Assembly: GCA_009829735.1 (NCBI GenBank)
Contig: CM020618.1
Span: forward strand, 34,076,894-34,140,893
DNA length: 64,000 nucleotides
Direction of reading: 5' to 3'
DNA from: Pyropia yezoensis
Lineage: Eukaryota; Rhodophyta; Bangiophyceae; Bangiales; Bangiaceae
The notes under the pieces are model-generated. The model was not told the origin of the DNA. It saw only the letters and a program-made list of their open reading frames with translations, and ran no database searches. Both the position numbers and the translations under genes were made by a program. Shown in pieces: positions 9,752-21,600 of the stretch (within the stretch, counting starts at the first letter, position 1; each line of letters begins with the position of its first letter).

Positions 9752-11983
9752 TTAATCTTCCTCCAGAGGCGCCTCCTCATCGTCCCCTGAGGCGTCACTG
9801 GTTGGAAAAATCATCAAGTCAGCCGTGTCCACGATCGCATCCTCCTCATCCTCTGCCCCAAGCCAAAGTCGCACACCCTCTCGAGCATCGTGCTCGCTCT
9901 CCCCCCCCACCACCTCCCGTCCAAGAGACGTCCCTCGCAAGAGTGTGAGCACCTCCTGAACATCCTCCGCCACGCTAGCGAACCCCTGCCGGTACTCCGC
10001 GTGCTCAGACACCAGAGAGGCCGCCATTGAGACAGGTAAAACAGTGGACTTCACCCAGCAATGCACAAGGGCCTCCCTTGTCATCTTCTCCCACTCCTCA
10101 AAAATCATGGTGGAGGCGTCCTTGAGGTGGGCGTGGCCACGCCCCGCGAGGCCACAGTTCCGTCGCGGGCGCGGCACGTCCTCCGGCGCGGGCAGCAGGG
10201 CGGCCAGCAGCGGTCCCGCAGCAGCGACGTCGGCCTCATGGTCGAGGGCCTCGAGGCCTGGAAGCCGTGCGGGGCCATACTCCATCAGCACGTCCGTGGT
10301 TGGGGCCACCCAAAGGGCCTCGCTCTCTGGTCGAAAGCCGGAGGGCGCTGGTGGAGCAGCCGGCGGCGCAGCAGCGGAGGCTGGGGTTGGGGGTGTGCGG
10401 GGGGGGGTGCCCGACGCGGCAGACGTAGTAGCGGCCGGTAAGGGGGCGGGGAAACCGGGCCGTGTGGTGGCGGAAGCGGGGGGTAGAGTCCCAGGTGGCG
10501 GGTTGGCGGAGGCGGGGGAGAAAGCTCGCGGCGCAGTTGGCGGGGGTGGGGGAGGGGCAGCGGCGGGACTCGCCGATGGGTCAGGGGGGGTCGGGGGGGG
10601 CTGACGCCGCGAGGGCAGTGGGAACCAGGTCACCAGCACACCCAATAGCCGCCGCTTGTAGCGCCGCTTGAGAGCCGCGATGACCCCAGCGTCCATCGGC
10701 TGAGAAATGGCCGTAACGTTTGGAGGAAGAAAGAGAATTTCCACGTCGTCCGCTCGTAGCGACACATCGTGGGTGGATGAGTTGTCCATAATCAGCGCAC
10801 ATTTGGCGCCGCGATGGCGCTCCCGAACCGCCCGGAGGAAGACCGTATTCCACCATCGCGCGTACACGTGTCGATCCATCCAAGCCTTTTTTTGATTGAA
10901 GTAGGGAAGGGGGCATTCGTTGCCCACCCCGCGAAAGCACATGGGCCGCTCCGCCTCACCAATCATGGAGACAGGAAGCTTGTGCGTGCCCGTAGCGTTG
11001 GTGCAAAGCACCAAGGTGACGCGGTCCATGTGCCGCATGGCCTTCGTGCCGCGCGCGTGGCGCCGGTCACGCCGCGGCACGTATGAGCGAGAGGGTAAGC
11101 ATCTGTACAGGAGCCCTGTCTCATCCATGTTGTAGATGCGTTCCGGGGGGTACGCTTCGAGGGCGCGGCGGATGTCCTGCATCGCCGATGCAGCCAGCGC
11201 CAAGTTGACCTCGCCGGCCTGCCCGTGCATGGCGACGTTACATATGTCAAACCTCTTCAAAAAGCCCCGCACCCAGCCATGGCTGGCCGAAAACCCGGCG
11301 ATGCCCTGCCGAGCTGCGATCATGGTGGCGCCTTCCTGCAGCAAGGCGGTGGTGATGGGAATTCTCCTGTGACCCAGGGCATATATAGCCAAGTACCACT
11401 CATAAACAAGGGCGTCCAGCTCCGGCCACTTGCCCATCCGACGGTTGCTGCGCCCCAGTGTCCTGGCATCATCAGGCATTCCCCTGTAGATGGCTGCATC
11501 CGCCATGATCTTCTGGGCGCTCCGCCTCGACACGGGGATGGGCAGCTGGCGGAGAACCACAGGCCACGAAACGTTGGCGTCACGTAGGCGGACAATCTGC
11601 TTTTTTACGCGGATCGAAATGTCCTGCCGGGCCTGGCGGCGCCGTCGACCGGCAGCTACGAGCGCAGGTTGCGGCCCGCTGCACTGCTCTGCGTCGTAGT
11701 TTCGCCTTGATTGGCCCTCCGATGTTGCCAGCAGGCCCTCGCACGTTGCCGCCGCCGCCCTAGCAGCGTCCCGGACAGCATGGGGCCACTCATGCATCAA
11801 ATCAGGTACAGCCCTCTCAATCGCAGCCTCAACAGTAGCAGCAACCGCGGTACCAGACGTGGATAGTGGAGGGGTGATGGGGATTCGAGGGGTATCAGTC
11901 GGAGGGTAGCGTGAACGAGTAGCATCGGACAGGTTGTGAGAGGCAGGGGGTACACGGTCGGGCGGTGCCGACGATGGCTGCAT
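9752..11983 (-). mobile_element. pogo/Tigger-type (Tc1-mariner superfamily) DDE transposase, intact frame
   Basis: This 743-residue transposase catalyses cut-and-paste movement of its element. Seen: a helix-turn-helix region near residues 140-190 (sequence around VSRRSAQKIMADA), a CENP-B/Tc5-like second DNA-binding region, then a DDE_1 catalytic core with MDETGLLYR (Asp287), IMDNSSTHD (Asp400) and ISQPMDAGVI (Asp431). The last two acidic residues are 31 apart, as expected for pogo-like DDxD enzymes. A Pro/Ala-rich linker follows, then the C-terminal segment with EEWEKMTREALVHCW typical of this group. The ATG at 11983 was chosen because the frame upstream to 12115 is only a 15-bp tandem repeat without an ATG. 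No stop or homopolymer break interrupts the core, so the copy could be recent or domesticated. Terminal inverted repeats were not located. Confidence 0.9.
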
Positions 11984-11999
11984 CGGCGGTTGGTGCGTG

Positions 12000-12118
12000 C
12001 GATCGTGGTGCGTGGGTGCGACGAGGATGCGTGCGACGAGGATGCGTGCGACGACGGTGGGTGCGACGACGATGGGTGCGACGACGGTGGGTGCGACGAC
12101 GGTGGGTGCGACCACGGT
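12000..12118. repeat. 15-bp tandem repeat, about eight units
   Basis: The unit is close to GTGCGACGACGGTGG, with single-base variants. It lies directly upstream of the transposase start and can be read in frame as a Val-Val-Ala-Pro-Thr repeat, but no ATG opens that frame. It may be subterminal repeat DNA of the transposon. Confidence 0.8.
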
Positions 12119-12681
12119 GAGTGCCTCCTCAAATGATCTTAAATATGGCGAAATGAAGAACTTGTGGAGTTCAATTTATTTTTAATTCTGCATTCCGATC
12201 GACCTCGGAACGATCGGTGCAAGAGTGCGATCATCCGCGGTCGACCTACATTGGTTACTAGACACCGTGCCCAAGAAAGGATGTCACAGGAGTGGAGAAA
12301 GACTGTACAGTATGTATTCAGTGGCGAGCCGACTGTCGAGCGACGCACGCCTCTGGCACCACTTGCTGCGACAGTTGTGTAGATGAGATGCTGCGAGTCC
12401 TCCGAGATATCTATTATAGTTGCACCGGCAGGAGGTTCCCGCTGCCCACTCATTCCCCCACCCCCTCTGATGCGGCCGCCGTCGTAGCCTCCGTCGGCCT
12501 TGCCACCTGCACACAAGTGCATGTGGGGGTTTCCACCCGCCGTGCGGTGGACACGGCGCGCGCGCGTGCGCACGGTCACTGTCGACGCGGCCGCGGCGCG
12601 ACGCCTTCCTCCCCCCGGCCCGCGAGAGTGCGCCGACGTGAAGCTTTGTACAGACTGCCGTCGGTCGTCGGTCGTCGGTGA

Positions 12682-12790
12682 CGGTGGCGGTGGCGGTGGC
12701 GGTGGCGGTGGCGGTGGCGGTGGCGGTGGCGGTGGCGGTGGCGGTGGCGGTGGCGGTGGCGGTGGCGGTAGCGGTGGCGGTGGCGACGGC
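12682..12790. repeat. (GGTGGC)n hexanucleotide microsatellite
   Basis: About fourteen near-perfect GGTGGC units are followed by degenerate units to about 12870. The same motif recurs at 32739-32810. Confidence 0.9.
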
Positions 12791-13753
12791 GATGGCGGTG
12801 GCAATAACAGCGGTGGTGGTGGCGGTCGAGGTGATGGTAGCGGTGGTGGTGGCGGCGGCGGCGGTGATCGCGACCACCGCCGCCGCCGCCGCAGCTGCCG
12901 CCGCTGACGTCGCCGGTGGGCGACACCGGTCATTCCAGTCGTCACTGCTGGCATCGCAATGGGGCCACTATCCATGTCTCCCTCCCCCGACCCGCGCCAA
13001 GTTTGGCAGCGCTACGGCGGGGTCACAATTGGCGGCGGTGCCCGCTTACCCCGCGGCGCCCACCGCCGCTGGCGCGGCATCGGGGTTTGTGCTGGACCGT
13101 GCCTCACGGAGGCGCTGGCAACGGCGTCGCACTCCCCCCACCCCTCACCCTCACACCCAATGCACCGTGCTGACAAGCTACAGCAAGAGGAAGGGTGCAA
13201 TGCCGTTTTTGAGCGGCCCATGATGGAGCGCGGCCACCCCAAGCCTACACTCCCAACCACCCACACACCAACTCATTAGCGCCCACACACACCATCCACC
13301 CATGTACAGCAGAAACGCTGAGGGAGCAGCGGTCCTTGTCTCCGGCACCAAGCCCATTCAACAGCTGTGACGCCAGCGGCGGTGGGGCGGCTGACAAACG
13401 CGGTGGGAGAGGGGGGTCGAGGGTGCAGCGCGTCGCGTGCCCCACGTTAACATGCGCAAGACGCTGCGTTTGGTGCCAACCCAGTGCGTCACAAGAAAGC
13501 AGGGGCTGGCAAGCGCAGCTGATGGGGCCGGAGGCAGCCCTTTCCTGCTGCTCGTCGCCACCCGATGCTCCTTTTGCCCCGCTCGAGCCCTCTTTCCTTC
13601 TGCCCCTCCACACCACCCCACAAAGCACCACCCCACGACCCATCTTCCCACCCCCCCCGTACCCCATTCACATACACTGTCCCAGCACAACCCCCCCCGC
13701 CCCCCCCCCCCCCAAACCCCTTGCTCCCCCACCGCACCCCCCCCCGCTCACCC

Positions 13754-14257
13754 TCATGCCTCCCCCTCGGGTGCAATCGCGTCGTCTTCCCGCCACGCCG
13801 TGGAGCCCCCCGCCATCGCCACCGCCCGCCGGCCGCCCACCACACACACGTCCACCCACAGCCCCACCGCCACGGCGGCGAGCCCAACGGCGACGCCGGC
13901 AAAAAAGCCAACGCCAGCGCCCCCCTCCCCGTCTCCCGCCGCCAGCACCGCCCCCACCACCGACGCTGCGGCGCCCGCGGCGCAAGCGAGGCCAACCAGC
14001 ACGGCCGTGGCGGCGTAGAGGCGGGCGGCCCCCCGGTGACGCACCGTCCCGAGGACGGCAACGCCGACGAGGACGCCAGCCAAGACGAGCAGCAGTGCGC
14101 CGGGCAGGGGCGTGTCACGGATGAGGGTGTAAATGCCCGCAGCGGCGGCGGCAGCGGCAAGGAGCACGCACAGGAGGAGGACGCAGATGTGGTATCGGGC
14201 AGAGAGGGTGGCGGCTTTGTTGGCCCGCTGCGTCGCGGCGAAGTTGTCGTCGTCCAT
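13754..14257 (-). CDS. Small four-helix membrane protein, unknown function
   Basis: I do not recognise this 167-residue protein. The ATG at 14257 begins MDDDNFAATQ. A short cytosol-like acidic/polar head is followed by four hydrophobic segments at about residues 24-45, 53-71, 81-106 and 115-140, with short loops. The hydrophilic tail ends in acidic residues. The arrangement resembles small tetraspan proteins (claudin/MARVEL-like topology), but no diagnostic motif such as W-GLW-C-C is present. The leader is strongly pyrimidine-rich on the coding strand (14280-14420), as for several other genes here. It is divergent from the giant zinc-finger gene, whose start is 1.2 kb away. A coding assignment rests on the clean start, hydrophobic periodicity and in-frame composition. 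Confidence 0.55.
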   Translation of the reverse strand: MDDDNFAATQRANKAATLSARYHICVLLLCVLLAAAAAAAGIYTLIRDTPLPGALLLVLAGVLVGVAVLGTVRHRGAARLYAATAVLVGLACAAGAAASVVGAVLAAGDGEGGAGVGFFAGVAVGLAAVAVGLWVDVCVVGGRRAVAMAGGSTAWREDDAIAPEGEA

Positions 14258-15470
14258 TGTTGTTGAAGGCAGGGGGTCTGACAAGAGAGATAAGGAGAGG
14301 GAGAGACGAAGAGGGGATAGAAGATGTAGGGTGGAGAATATGAAGGGGGGGAGAAAGAGAAGAGAAAATGGAAAAGAGGGGGAATATGAGGAGAGGGAGG
14401 ATGGGGGGAGAATGACAAGGGATAGATAGTGTGCCCAGTGCAAACGCGAGGAAGGCAGCTGGGGACAAGCAGAGGCAGGTGCAACGACGGTGCGGCGCGG
14501 ACACCAAACGGCGTCACCACAGAGCCACGCGCCGCGGCGCGCCGCGCCAGTAGGTGCGTGGGCAGTGGCTACAGGAGTGGCGCAGGCAGGCCACGCGCCC
14601 GCGAGCGGCCTCACGGATGGCGGGGTGAGTGTGGGCGCGAGGGTCCACGAGCCCAAGCAGCCACCCCGCGGCCACCCCGGCCGCCACTGCCACCAGGCAG
14701 CGCACGCACCGCCCCACTTACCGTCGGTAGCGGCCTGCCCCAGCGAGGGCTGTGCACCACGGCCGCCCGGAGTTGGCCGTGTGCCCTTGCTGTCGCCTTC
14801 CCGCGCTGCCACCGTCTGGCGGCCAACGATTGACAGTGACGGATTTCAACTTTCAAAGGGCTGTGATCCCAAACGTCAACGTTAAATACGTGCGCGAGAG
14901 ACCAGTCCAAACTCTGTCGGGACAACGTCAAGAGCGCGTCCGCGGACACGCCTTCGCGGACTCGTTTTTCTGTCGTGGGGCTGCTTGGTGTCACCGCCCA
15001 CGGCCGCAGCAGCCTTGGCCGCGCGGCCGCTCGCAACCGCCTGACTCGCGTTGGATTGGGGCGTGGCGGAGCCTGCTCGGTCGCAGCGCCCCCCACCGCG
15101 ACGGGACGGACGCCAGTCCAGTGCATCCGTGGCGCTGTGCCCGGCGCGTGCCCCCCCAGCGCACCCCTTTCCAATCCGTATCCCCTCCCCCCCTCTCACC
15201 CCGTTCCGAGCCGTACCCCCTCACCCGCCCTCCTTCCGCCACCCCCGTCCTGCCCCTACTTCTCTCCCCCCCCCCTCCATCTCTCTGTTCCCCTCGCTTG
15301 GCTTCTGCTTCCCTTGCTCCGCTCTCCCACCATCCATCCATCCGCCCCCCCCTCCCTCTCCACCGCTCGCCGAAATTGGCCCCCCCTCCCTTTCCCTCTC
15401 GCCGTCTGCATTGCTCAAGCCCCCCTCCCCTCCCGCAGGGTAGTGCCACCGCCCGACGGACCACCCCACG
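14258..15470. promoter_or_regulatory. Divergent intergenic region between the tetraspan gene and the giant gene
   Basis: The two genes fire away from each other from this 1.2 kb segment. Purine-rich DNA at 14280-14420 gives the minus-strand gene a TC-rich leader. The plus side 15170-15440 is also a long C/T-rich tract ending just before the giant gene's ATG. A consensus-like 5' splice site (GTAAGT on the minus strand, about 14722) is present without a convincing exon beside it. No TATA box was identified. Confidence 0.45.
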
Positions 15471-15625
15471 ATGGCCACGTTCCCGCCAGCGACCTCCTCG
15501 GATGACTCGGAGGAGGCGCCCCGCCGGCCGCGACGGAGACGGCGGCCCACAGCCCGCGAGGCCGATAGCCGTCGGGCGGGCCCGTCGTCAGCCACCAGTC
15601 CAGCGGCGGGGGCGGGGTCTTCGGC

Positions 15626-15664
<39 letters not shown>

Positions 15665-18600
15665 GGGTGGCGGCAGGCGCGGCGGCGGGGTCGGGGTTGG
15701 TGTCGGCGGCGGCGGCGCCGCCGCCGCTGCTACCCCGCCGGTTGTTGATTTGACGGGCGCGGACTCGGATGGGGATGCCCCGCCAGACCGCCCGCTGCCT
15801 CCTCGGCGTGCGACACCAGCCACGGCGACGGGCGCCGCAGCGACAGTGGCAGCGGCGGCCGCCCTGCCGGTGGTGCTGGTGTCTTCTGACTCGGATGTGG
15901 AGATTGTGTTGCCGGCTGTGGCCGCGCGCAGGGGCGGCGGAGGCGGCGGCGGAGGCGGCAGCGGGGGGGGTGGCTTACAGCGGCCGCCCGAACCAGACGG
16001 TGCGCCGTCTGCACCACCGCCGCCGTCGGAGCCATCGGCGACGCCGCCTTCATCGCCGTCGCCGGCACCACCGCCGTCGCCGGCGCCACCGCCGTCGTCG
16101 GCGCCACCGCCGTCGTCGGCGCCACCGCCGTCGTCGGCGCCACCGCCGTCGTCGGCGCCACCACCGTCGTCGGCGCCACGGCCGGCTTCGGTGCCGCAGC
16201 CGGCGCCGCCGCCGTCGTCGTTGCCACGCCCGCTGCCGCAGCCGTCGGCGTCGTCGCAGCCGTCGGCGCCACCGCCGCCACCGTCGTCGTCGGCGTCACG
16301 GCCGACGTCGGAAGCACAGCCGGCGTCGGAGCCACAGCCGGCTTCGATGCCACGGACGGCGTCGCCGTCGCGGCCGGCGCCACGTCCGCCGTCGGCACCC
16401 CCGCTGCCGTCGCGGCCGACGGCGACGCCGCCCCCACGGCAGTCGCAGCCGACAGCGAGACCGCCCCCAGGGCCGTCGTCGGCGCCACAGCCATCGTCTG
16501 CGCCACGGCCGTCGCCTGCGCCACAGCCATCGTCTGCGCCACGGCCGTCGTCTACGCCACGGCCGTTGTCTACGCCACGACTGTCGTCGGCGCCACGACC
16601 GGTTTCGGTGCCGCGTCCGGTACCGCAGTCTCCTTCTCCACGCCCGCCGTCGCAGCCGTCGACAGCACTGCTGTCACCATCTTCGGCGTCACGCGCGGCC
16701 TCGCAACCTCGGCCGGCGTCGACAACACGGCCGGTCTTGCCGTCACGGCCGGCACCACTTCCGCCGTCGACGCCACCGCCGTCGTCGGATTCGCGGGCTG
16801 CGTCGACGTCACGGACGTCGTCGGTCCTACGAGCGACGTCTCCGCTGTCGCCGGCTCCACGACCGGAACCGGTTCCTCAGCCGTCGTCTTCGCCTCGCCC
16901 GCCCCAGCAGCCGTCGGCGCCACCGCAGCGTCCGCCGTCGTCGGCATCTCGGCCAGCGTCGGAGCCACTGCCGGCGTCGACGTCACGGACGGCGTCGGCC
17001 CCACGGTCGGCGCCTCCGCTATCGTCGGCGCCACGACCACAGCCGGTGTGTGAGCCGTCGTCTTCGCCGCGCCCACGGCCGCAGCCGTCGGCGCCACCGC
17101 CGTCGCATGCGTCGTCGGCGTCACGGCCAGCGTCGGAGCCACAGCCGGCGTCGACGCCACGACCATTGTCAACGCCAGGGCCAGCGTCGACGTCCCGGCC
17201 GGCCTCGGCGTCACAGCCAGTGCCACCTATGTCGTCGGCGCTACAGCCGCGGCCAGCGCCACGGTCGTCGCTCGTGCCACGCCCGCCGTCACAACCCTTG
17301 GCGCCACCGGTGCCTCCATCGTCGTCGGCGTCGCGGCTGTCGTCAGAGCCACGACCGTCGTCAACTCCTCGGCCGGCGTTGCCGACAAGGCCGGCGTCGG
17401 AACCACGACCATCGTCCACGCCTCGACCAGCGTCGACGCCTCGGCCAGCGGCGACGCCACAGCCGGCATCAGAGCCACAGCCTGCGTCGTCGTCACGGCC
17501 GGCATTGGAGTCACGGGCGGTGTCGACGCCGCGGCGAACTTTGACGTCACCGCCGGCGTCCGCAACGCGGCCGACGCCGCGGCTACAGCTGGGGCCGCCG
17601 CCGCCGTCGTCGGCGCCATCGCCACCGTCGGCAGCGCCACCGCCGTCGTCGTCGCCTCGACCGTCGTCGGCGCCTCGGCCAGCGTCAGCGCCACGGTCTG
17701 CGTTGACATCACGGTCGGCGTCAAGGTCAGAGCGGTCGTCGACGCCACGACCGCAGTCGACGTCACTGCCATCGTCTGCCGCTCCGTCGTCGTCGGAGTC
17801 ACAGCCGGGGTCAACGCCGCGGCCGAGGTCAACGCCGCGGCCGAGGTCAACGCCGCGGCCGGCGTCAACGCCGCGGCCGGCGTTGACGCCAAGCCAAACT
17901 TCGGTGCCACGGCCGACGGCACCGCCGTCATCGACACCACAGCCGCCGTCGCAGCCGTCGGGGCCACTGCCGCCATCTTCGACGCCACGGCCTCAGCCGA
18001 CGCCCCGGCAGCCGTCGCCGCCACGACCGTCGTCGACACGACTGCCGCAGCCGGTAACTTCCGGGCCGCCGACGCCTCTGCCGCAACGGGGGACGACGCC
18101 GTCATCGCTACGATCCCCACCGCGACCGCGTGGGCGGTCCCCGCTGAGAACAGGCGCGTCAGCCGCCGTCGCTGGTGCTGCCGCTTCCCCCCATGTGACG
18201 CCGGCGGCCTCTTCAGCTCCCACTGTCTCCCCGACCGCCTCCTCCCAGAGGGCCCTCTTGGCTGCTCCCCGCCAAGAAGCCTCCATGGCCGATCTCCCGT
18301 GTCCGACCCCTGACGTAGGTGTGGACGCTGTTGCCAGCGAAGGCCGTCCCGCACAGCCCGTGACAGCAGGTAGTCTGACGGTGTTGGGGCGGCTTGTTGG
18401 GGCGTCCGCGCCCGCAGCGGCCGCTGAGGCGGGCGAGGGTGCCGCGGCTGGCGGCGGCGTTGCCGCTTTGAACACGCCAAGCTGTGGCAACGTGGCCGGC
18501 CAAGCGGCGGTGGCGGCGGCAACGTCACCGCCGCGGCCGCAACCTCTGGCATCATCATTTTTTCCGTCGCGGCGACCATGGCTTTCTCCCCTGCCGCCGT

Positions 18601-21600
18601 CAAGTCGAGATGCGGCGCCTCGCGGCGCCTCGCCGGCCAAGCAAGGAGCGGCAAGGGCGGGCGGGCAGACCCCTCAGCCAGCGTCTGACTTGCGGCATCC
18701 CACCCCTGCGCCTGTGGTGGTACCATCCGCCTCGCCAACCACGCAAGGTGTGGCAAGGGCTCGGGGAGGTACCCCTCAGGCATCGTCAGACGTGCGGAAT
18801 CTGCCTAGCCGGACTTTGGGGGTATTACCTGCCTCGCCGGCCGAGCATGGGGCGGCAAAGTCTGCGGAACGTGGCCCCCAGGCGGCCCCGGACCAGCCGG
18901 GGTCGGACGAGCTACATCCCACTCTTGCGGCTGTCGTTGTTCCGCCCGCCACGGACAGCTGTGCGGGCGGGCGGGGGGGGGGCAGCAAGCCGCCCATTGT
19001 TCTGTCTGGCGGGCCAGCCTCCGCTTCTTTTTTGCCAGCGGCCGTGACTGGTGGCAGTACTGTTGCCAGCGAAGCCGCTGCGCCCAAGGAGCCTTCTGTG
19101 TCGTCCTCGTCTTCATCTTCAAGCAGCGCAAGCAATGGCTCATTGTCTTTGAGGGCGGCGGCGGGCAGCGATGAGGCTGTCGACGCATATATCATCCCTG
19201 CTACCTCACTCCGCGACGGGGCTGCTGTCGGAGGGGACAGAGGCGACGGGAGCACGCGTGGGGGTGCTGACGCTGGCGTGTTGACGGACGCTGCTGTCAA
19301 CAAGGATGCGTCGGCGCTGCCCTTGAAGCGGGAGCAGTCCCAACCGCAATCGTCGGCGTCATCGCCGTCATCGCTACCGGCTCCACCAGTGGACGCAGCC
19401 CCGTCTTTGACTGTCTCGGACGCTTTGGGCGGACACCCTGACGGCGGTGGCCCGCCAGCACCGCCACCCGCACGGGAGGCACAGCGTGTCCGCCGGACAC
19501 GAGTGCTGCCGTTTGGTGCTGATACGGAGTCGTCTGCGTCAGCCTCCCGAGTCGACGAGGAGGACGAGGAGGAGCTGCTACGCGATAGTAGCTCCTCATC
19601 TGACGACGCGAACGCTGTGGGTTCGCTCACGGCCGACAAGCGCGTGCTGGCGGCCGAGACCAAGGGTGCCGGTGGCGCTGCGGGGGCCGAGCGGGCCGGT
19701 GGCGCATCAGAGGCCAGGGTGTCCCAGCCGGTGCCAGAGTCAGGAGACGGCGGCGGCTCCCCGGCGGCCATGCACGACGTGGTCGCGTTCTTGTCTGAAG
19801 CAGCAGATGCGAGCGGCGGCCAGGCCGCAGCTTGCGAAACCACACCTGCGTTGGTGGACCAAGCTTCCGCTGGACTGCATGGCAACGTGTCAGCCCGGTC
19901 CGCGTTGATATCGACAGACGGGGAGGTCGCACGCGAAGACGCGCCTGTGCCGCCAACCGTGGCGGTGGGTACAGATGGCGGCAATGCAGGTACGGTGGAG
20001 GCGGCGCCGACACCGATGGAAGTTGACGTGACGCCCGCAGTAATCGCCATGCCTGCGGCGTCTGCCGCGGAGACGGCGGTGGTGGTCCCAGCTGGGGTGG
20101 TGCCTGCGGTCGACGCTGACGCTGGTACCTCACAAGAGCGCCCCACGAACCATGATGGTCCGCCAGAGGGCTCGGCAGAGGGCTGCCCGCTGGGCACGTC
20201 TCGCGCCGCAGATGCCAAGAACGGCAGCGCTGATGGAGGCAACGGCCAGCATGGCAAAGGCCGCGACGGTGCCGGCGCGAACCGCGAGCGCGTCACGCTG
20301 TCTGCGCTCGCCGTGTCTGCGGCGCCGGCCGCGGGGGTGGTGATGGAGCTGGCTGGGGTTGTGCCCGCGGTCAACGCTGAGGCCTGCGTCGCGCCAGGCC
20401 ACCAACCCGCGGGCCGAGACGGCCAGCTAGAGGGCCGAGAGGGCCCGCCAGAGGGCCATCCGCTCAGCACGTCTCGCGCAGATGTCGGAAACGGCAGCGC
20501 TGATGGAGGCGAAGGCATGCCTGCCAAAGGCCGTGACAGTGCCGGTGCGCACCGCGGGCAGAACGCCGTCGATGGGCGCGAGCCGCGCCAACTGGCCAAG
20601 ACGGCCAGTGCAGACGATGCGCCCACTCTGGATGCATCTGACATCCCTGCTGCGTCTCGCCAGGCCGCACCAGACGCAGCACGGGCGGATGCATCCGCTG
20701 TTGGCCCATTACGCACCGACAGCGTAACTCCGTGCCACGTGGCAGGGGGTTTCATGAACTCTGCCACGACGCTCGCAGTGTCCGTTCTTGACCGATGGCC
20801 TGGGCCAGAAAGCGATTTGCTCGACTCGCGACCGGCTGGCTCGCCGGGCAACGGCCCCGCAGCGCCCAAGTCCAGCGCGGGATCCTGCCCACGCCCCGCC
20901 GCACCATCCTCTCCCCCACCATCCACTCCCCCACCATCCACTCCCCCACCATCCTCTCCCCCACCGTCCTCTCCCCCACCATCCGCTGCCACCATCCCCC
21001 CACCTTCTCCCCCCCCGCCACCGTCGTCTCCTCCCCCACTACCGCTCTCATCCGTGCCTGTCGCCCCACCGCCATCTTCCCCCCCCCCACCATCTGTGCC
21101 CCCGACTGCCCCCGCACCGCCATCCCCCGTCCCGCTGGGCGCCCAACCGGGCGCCATCACCACGTCCGCCGTGGCAGGCCCACCGCCGCCGCCGCGGGTG
21201 TGCCCCACATTTGCGCGCCATGAGCTGTGCGAGGACGAGGAGTGCCCGTACGAGCATGACGATGAGGGCGCGACGGCCAGCTGGCTGGTTTCCCCTGTCT
21301 GGGGAGGGGACGCGCCGGCAGACCCGCCTCCGGCCTTGCCGCTGGCACCACCGTCTGGTCCCGCAGTGCTGACATTGCCGGCGGCGGCCTTACCGCCGGC
21401 GACGCCGTCTGGGCCCGCTGTGCCGTCGCCACCGCCGCCCCCCGGGGGTCTGGCCGCGCAGTCGGTGCTGCCTTCTCCGCCGCTCTCCCCGGGTCGGAGC
21501 CGTCATTCCGGCACCGCTGGGGCTCTGGGGCTCACGCGAGCTGGGGCGGGCGTGCCGCAGATTGGGGAGGGCACAGCTGCGTCTGAAGTGACAGCTGCTG

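Larger units (their letters stand above)
11984..13753. other. Intergenic: transposon flank, microsatellite and unassigned DNA
   Basis: Bases 12130-12260 are A/T-richer than the surroundings and probably belong to the element or its insertion site. A hexanucleotide repeat occupies 12682-12790. From 12900 to 13750 I see no coding signature apart from short open frames without known motifs. C runs cluster at 13690-13745, just after the stop of the small membrane-protein gene. Confidence 0.5.

Noticed and set aside
14514..14717. Small minus-strand frame with a hydrophobic start beside a GTAAGT site
   Set aside because: No ATG; it lies directly after a donor-like site, so it would be intronic, and no upstream exon was convincing.
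15769..17544. 591-codon Arg-rich plus frame within the giant gene
   Set aside because: It follows from a repeat period divisible by three, so all frames stay open; composition is not protein-like.
18776..21208. 810-codon minus-strand frame opposite the giant gene
   Set aside because: Ala/Gly/Ser-rich antisense shadow created by strong GC bias; no start context, domain or leader.
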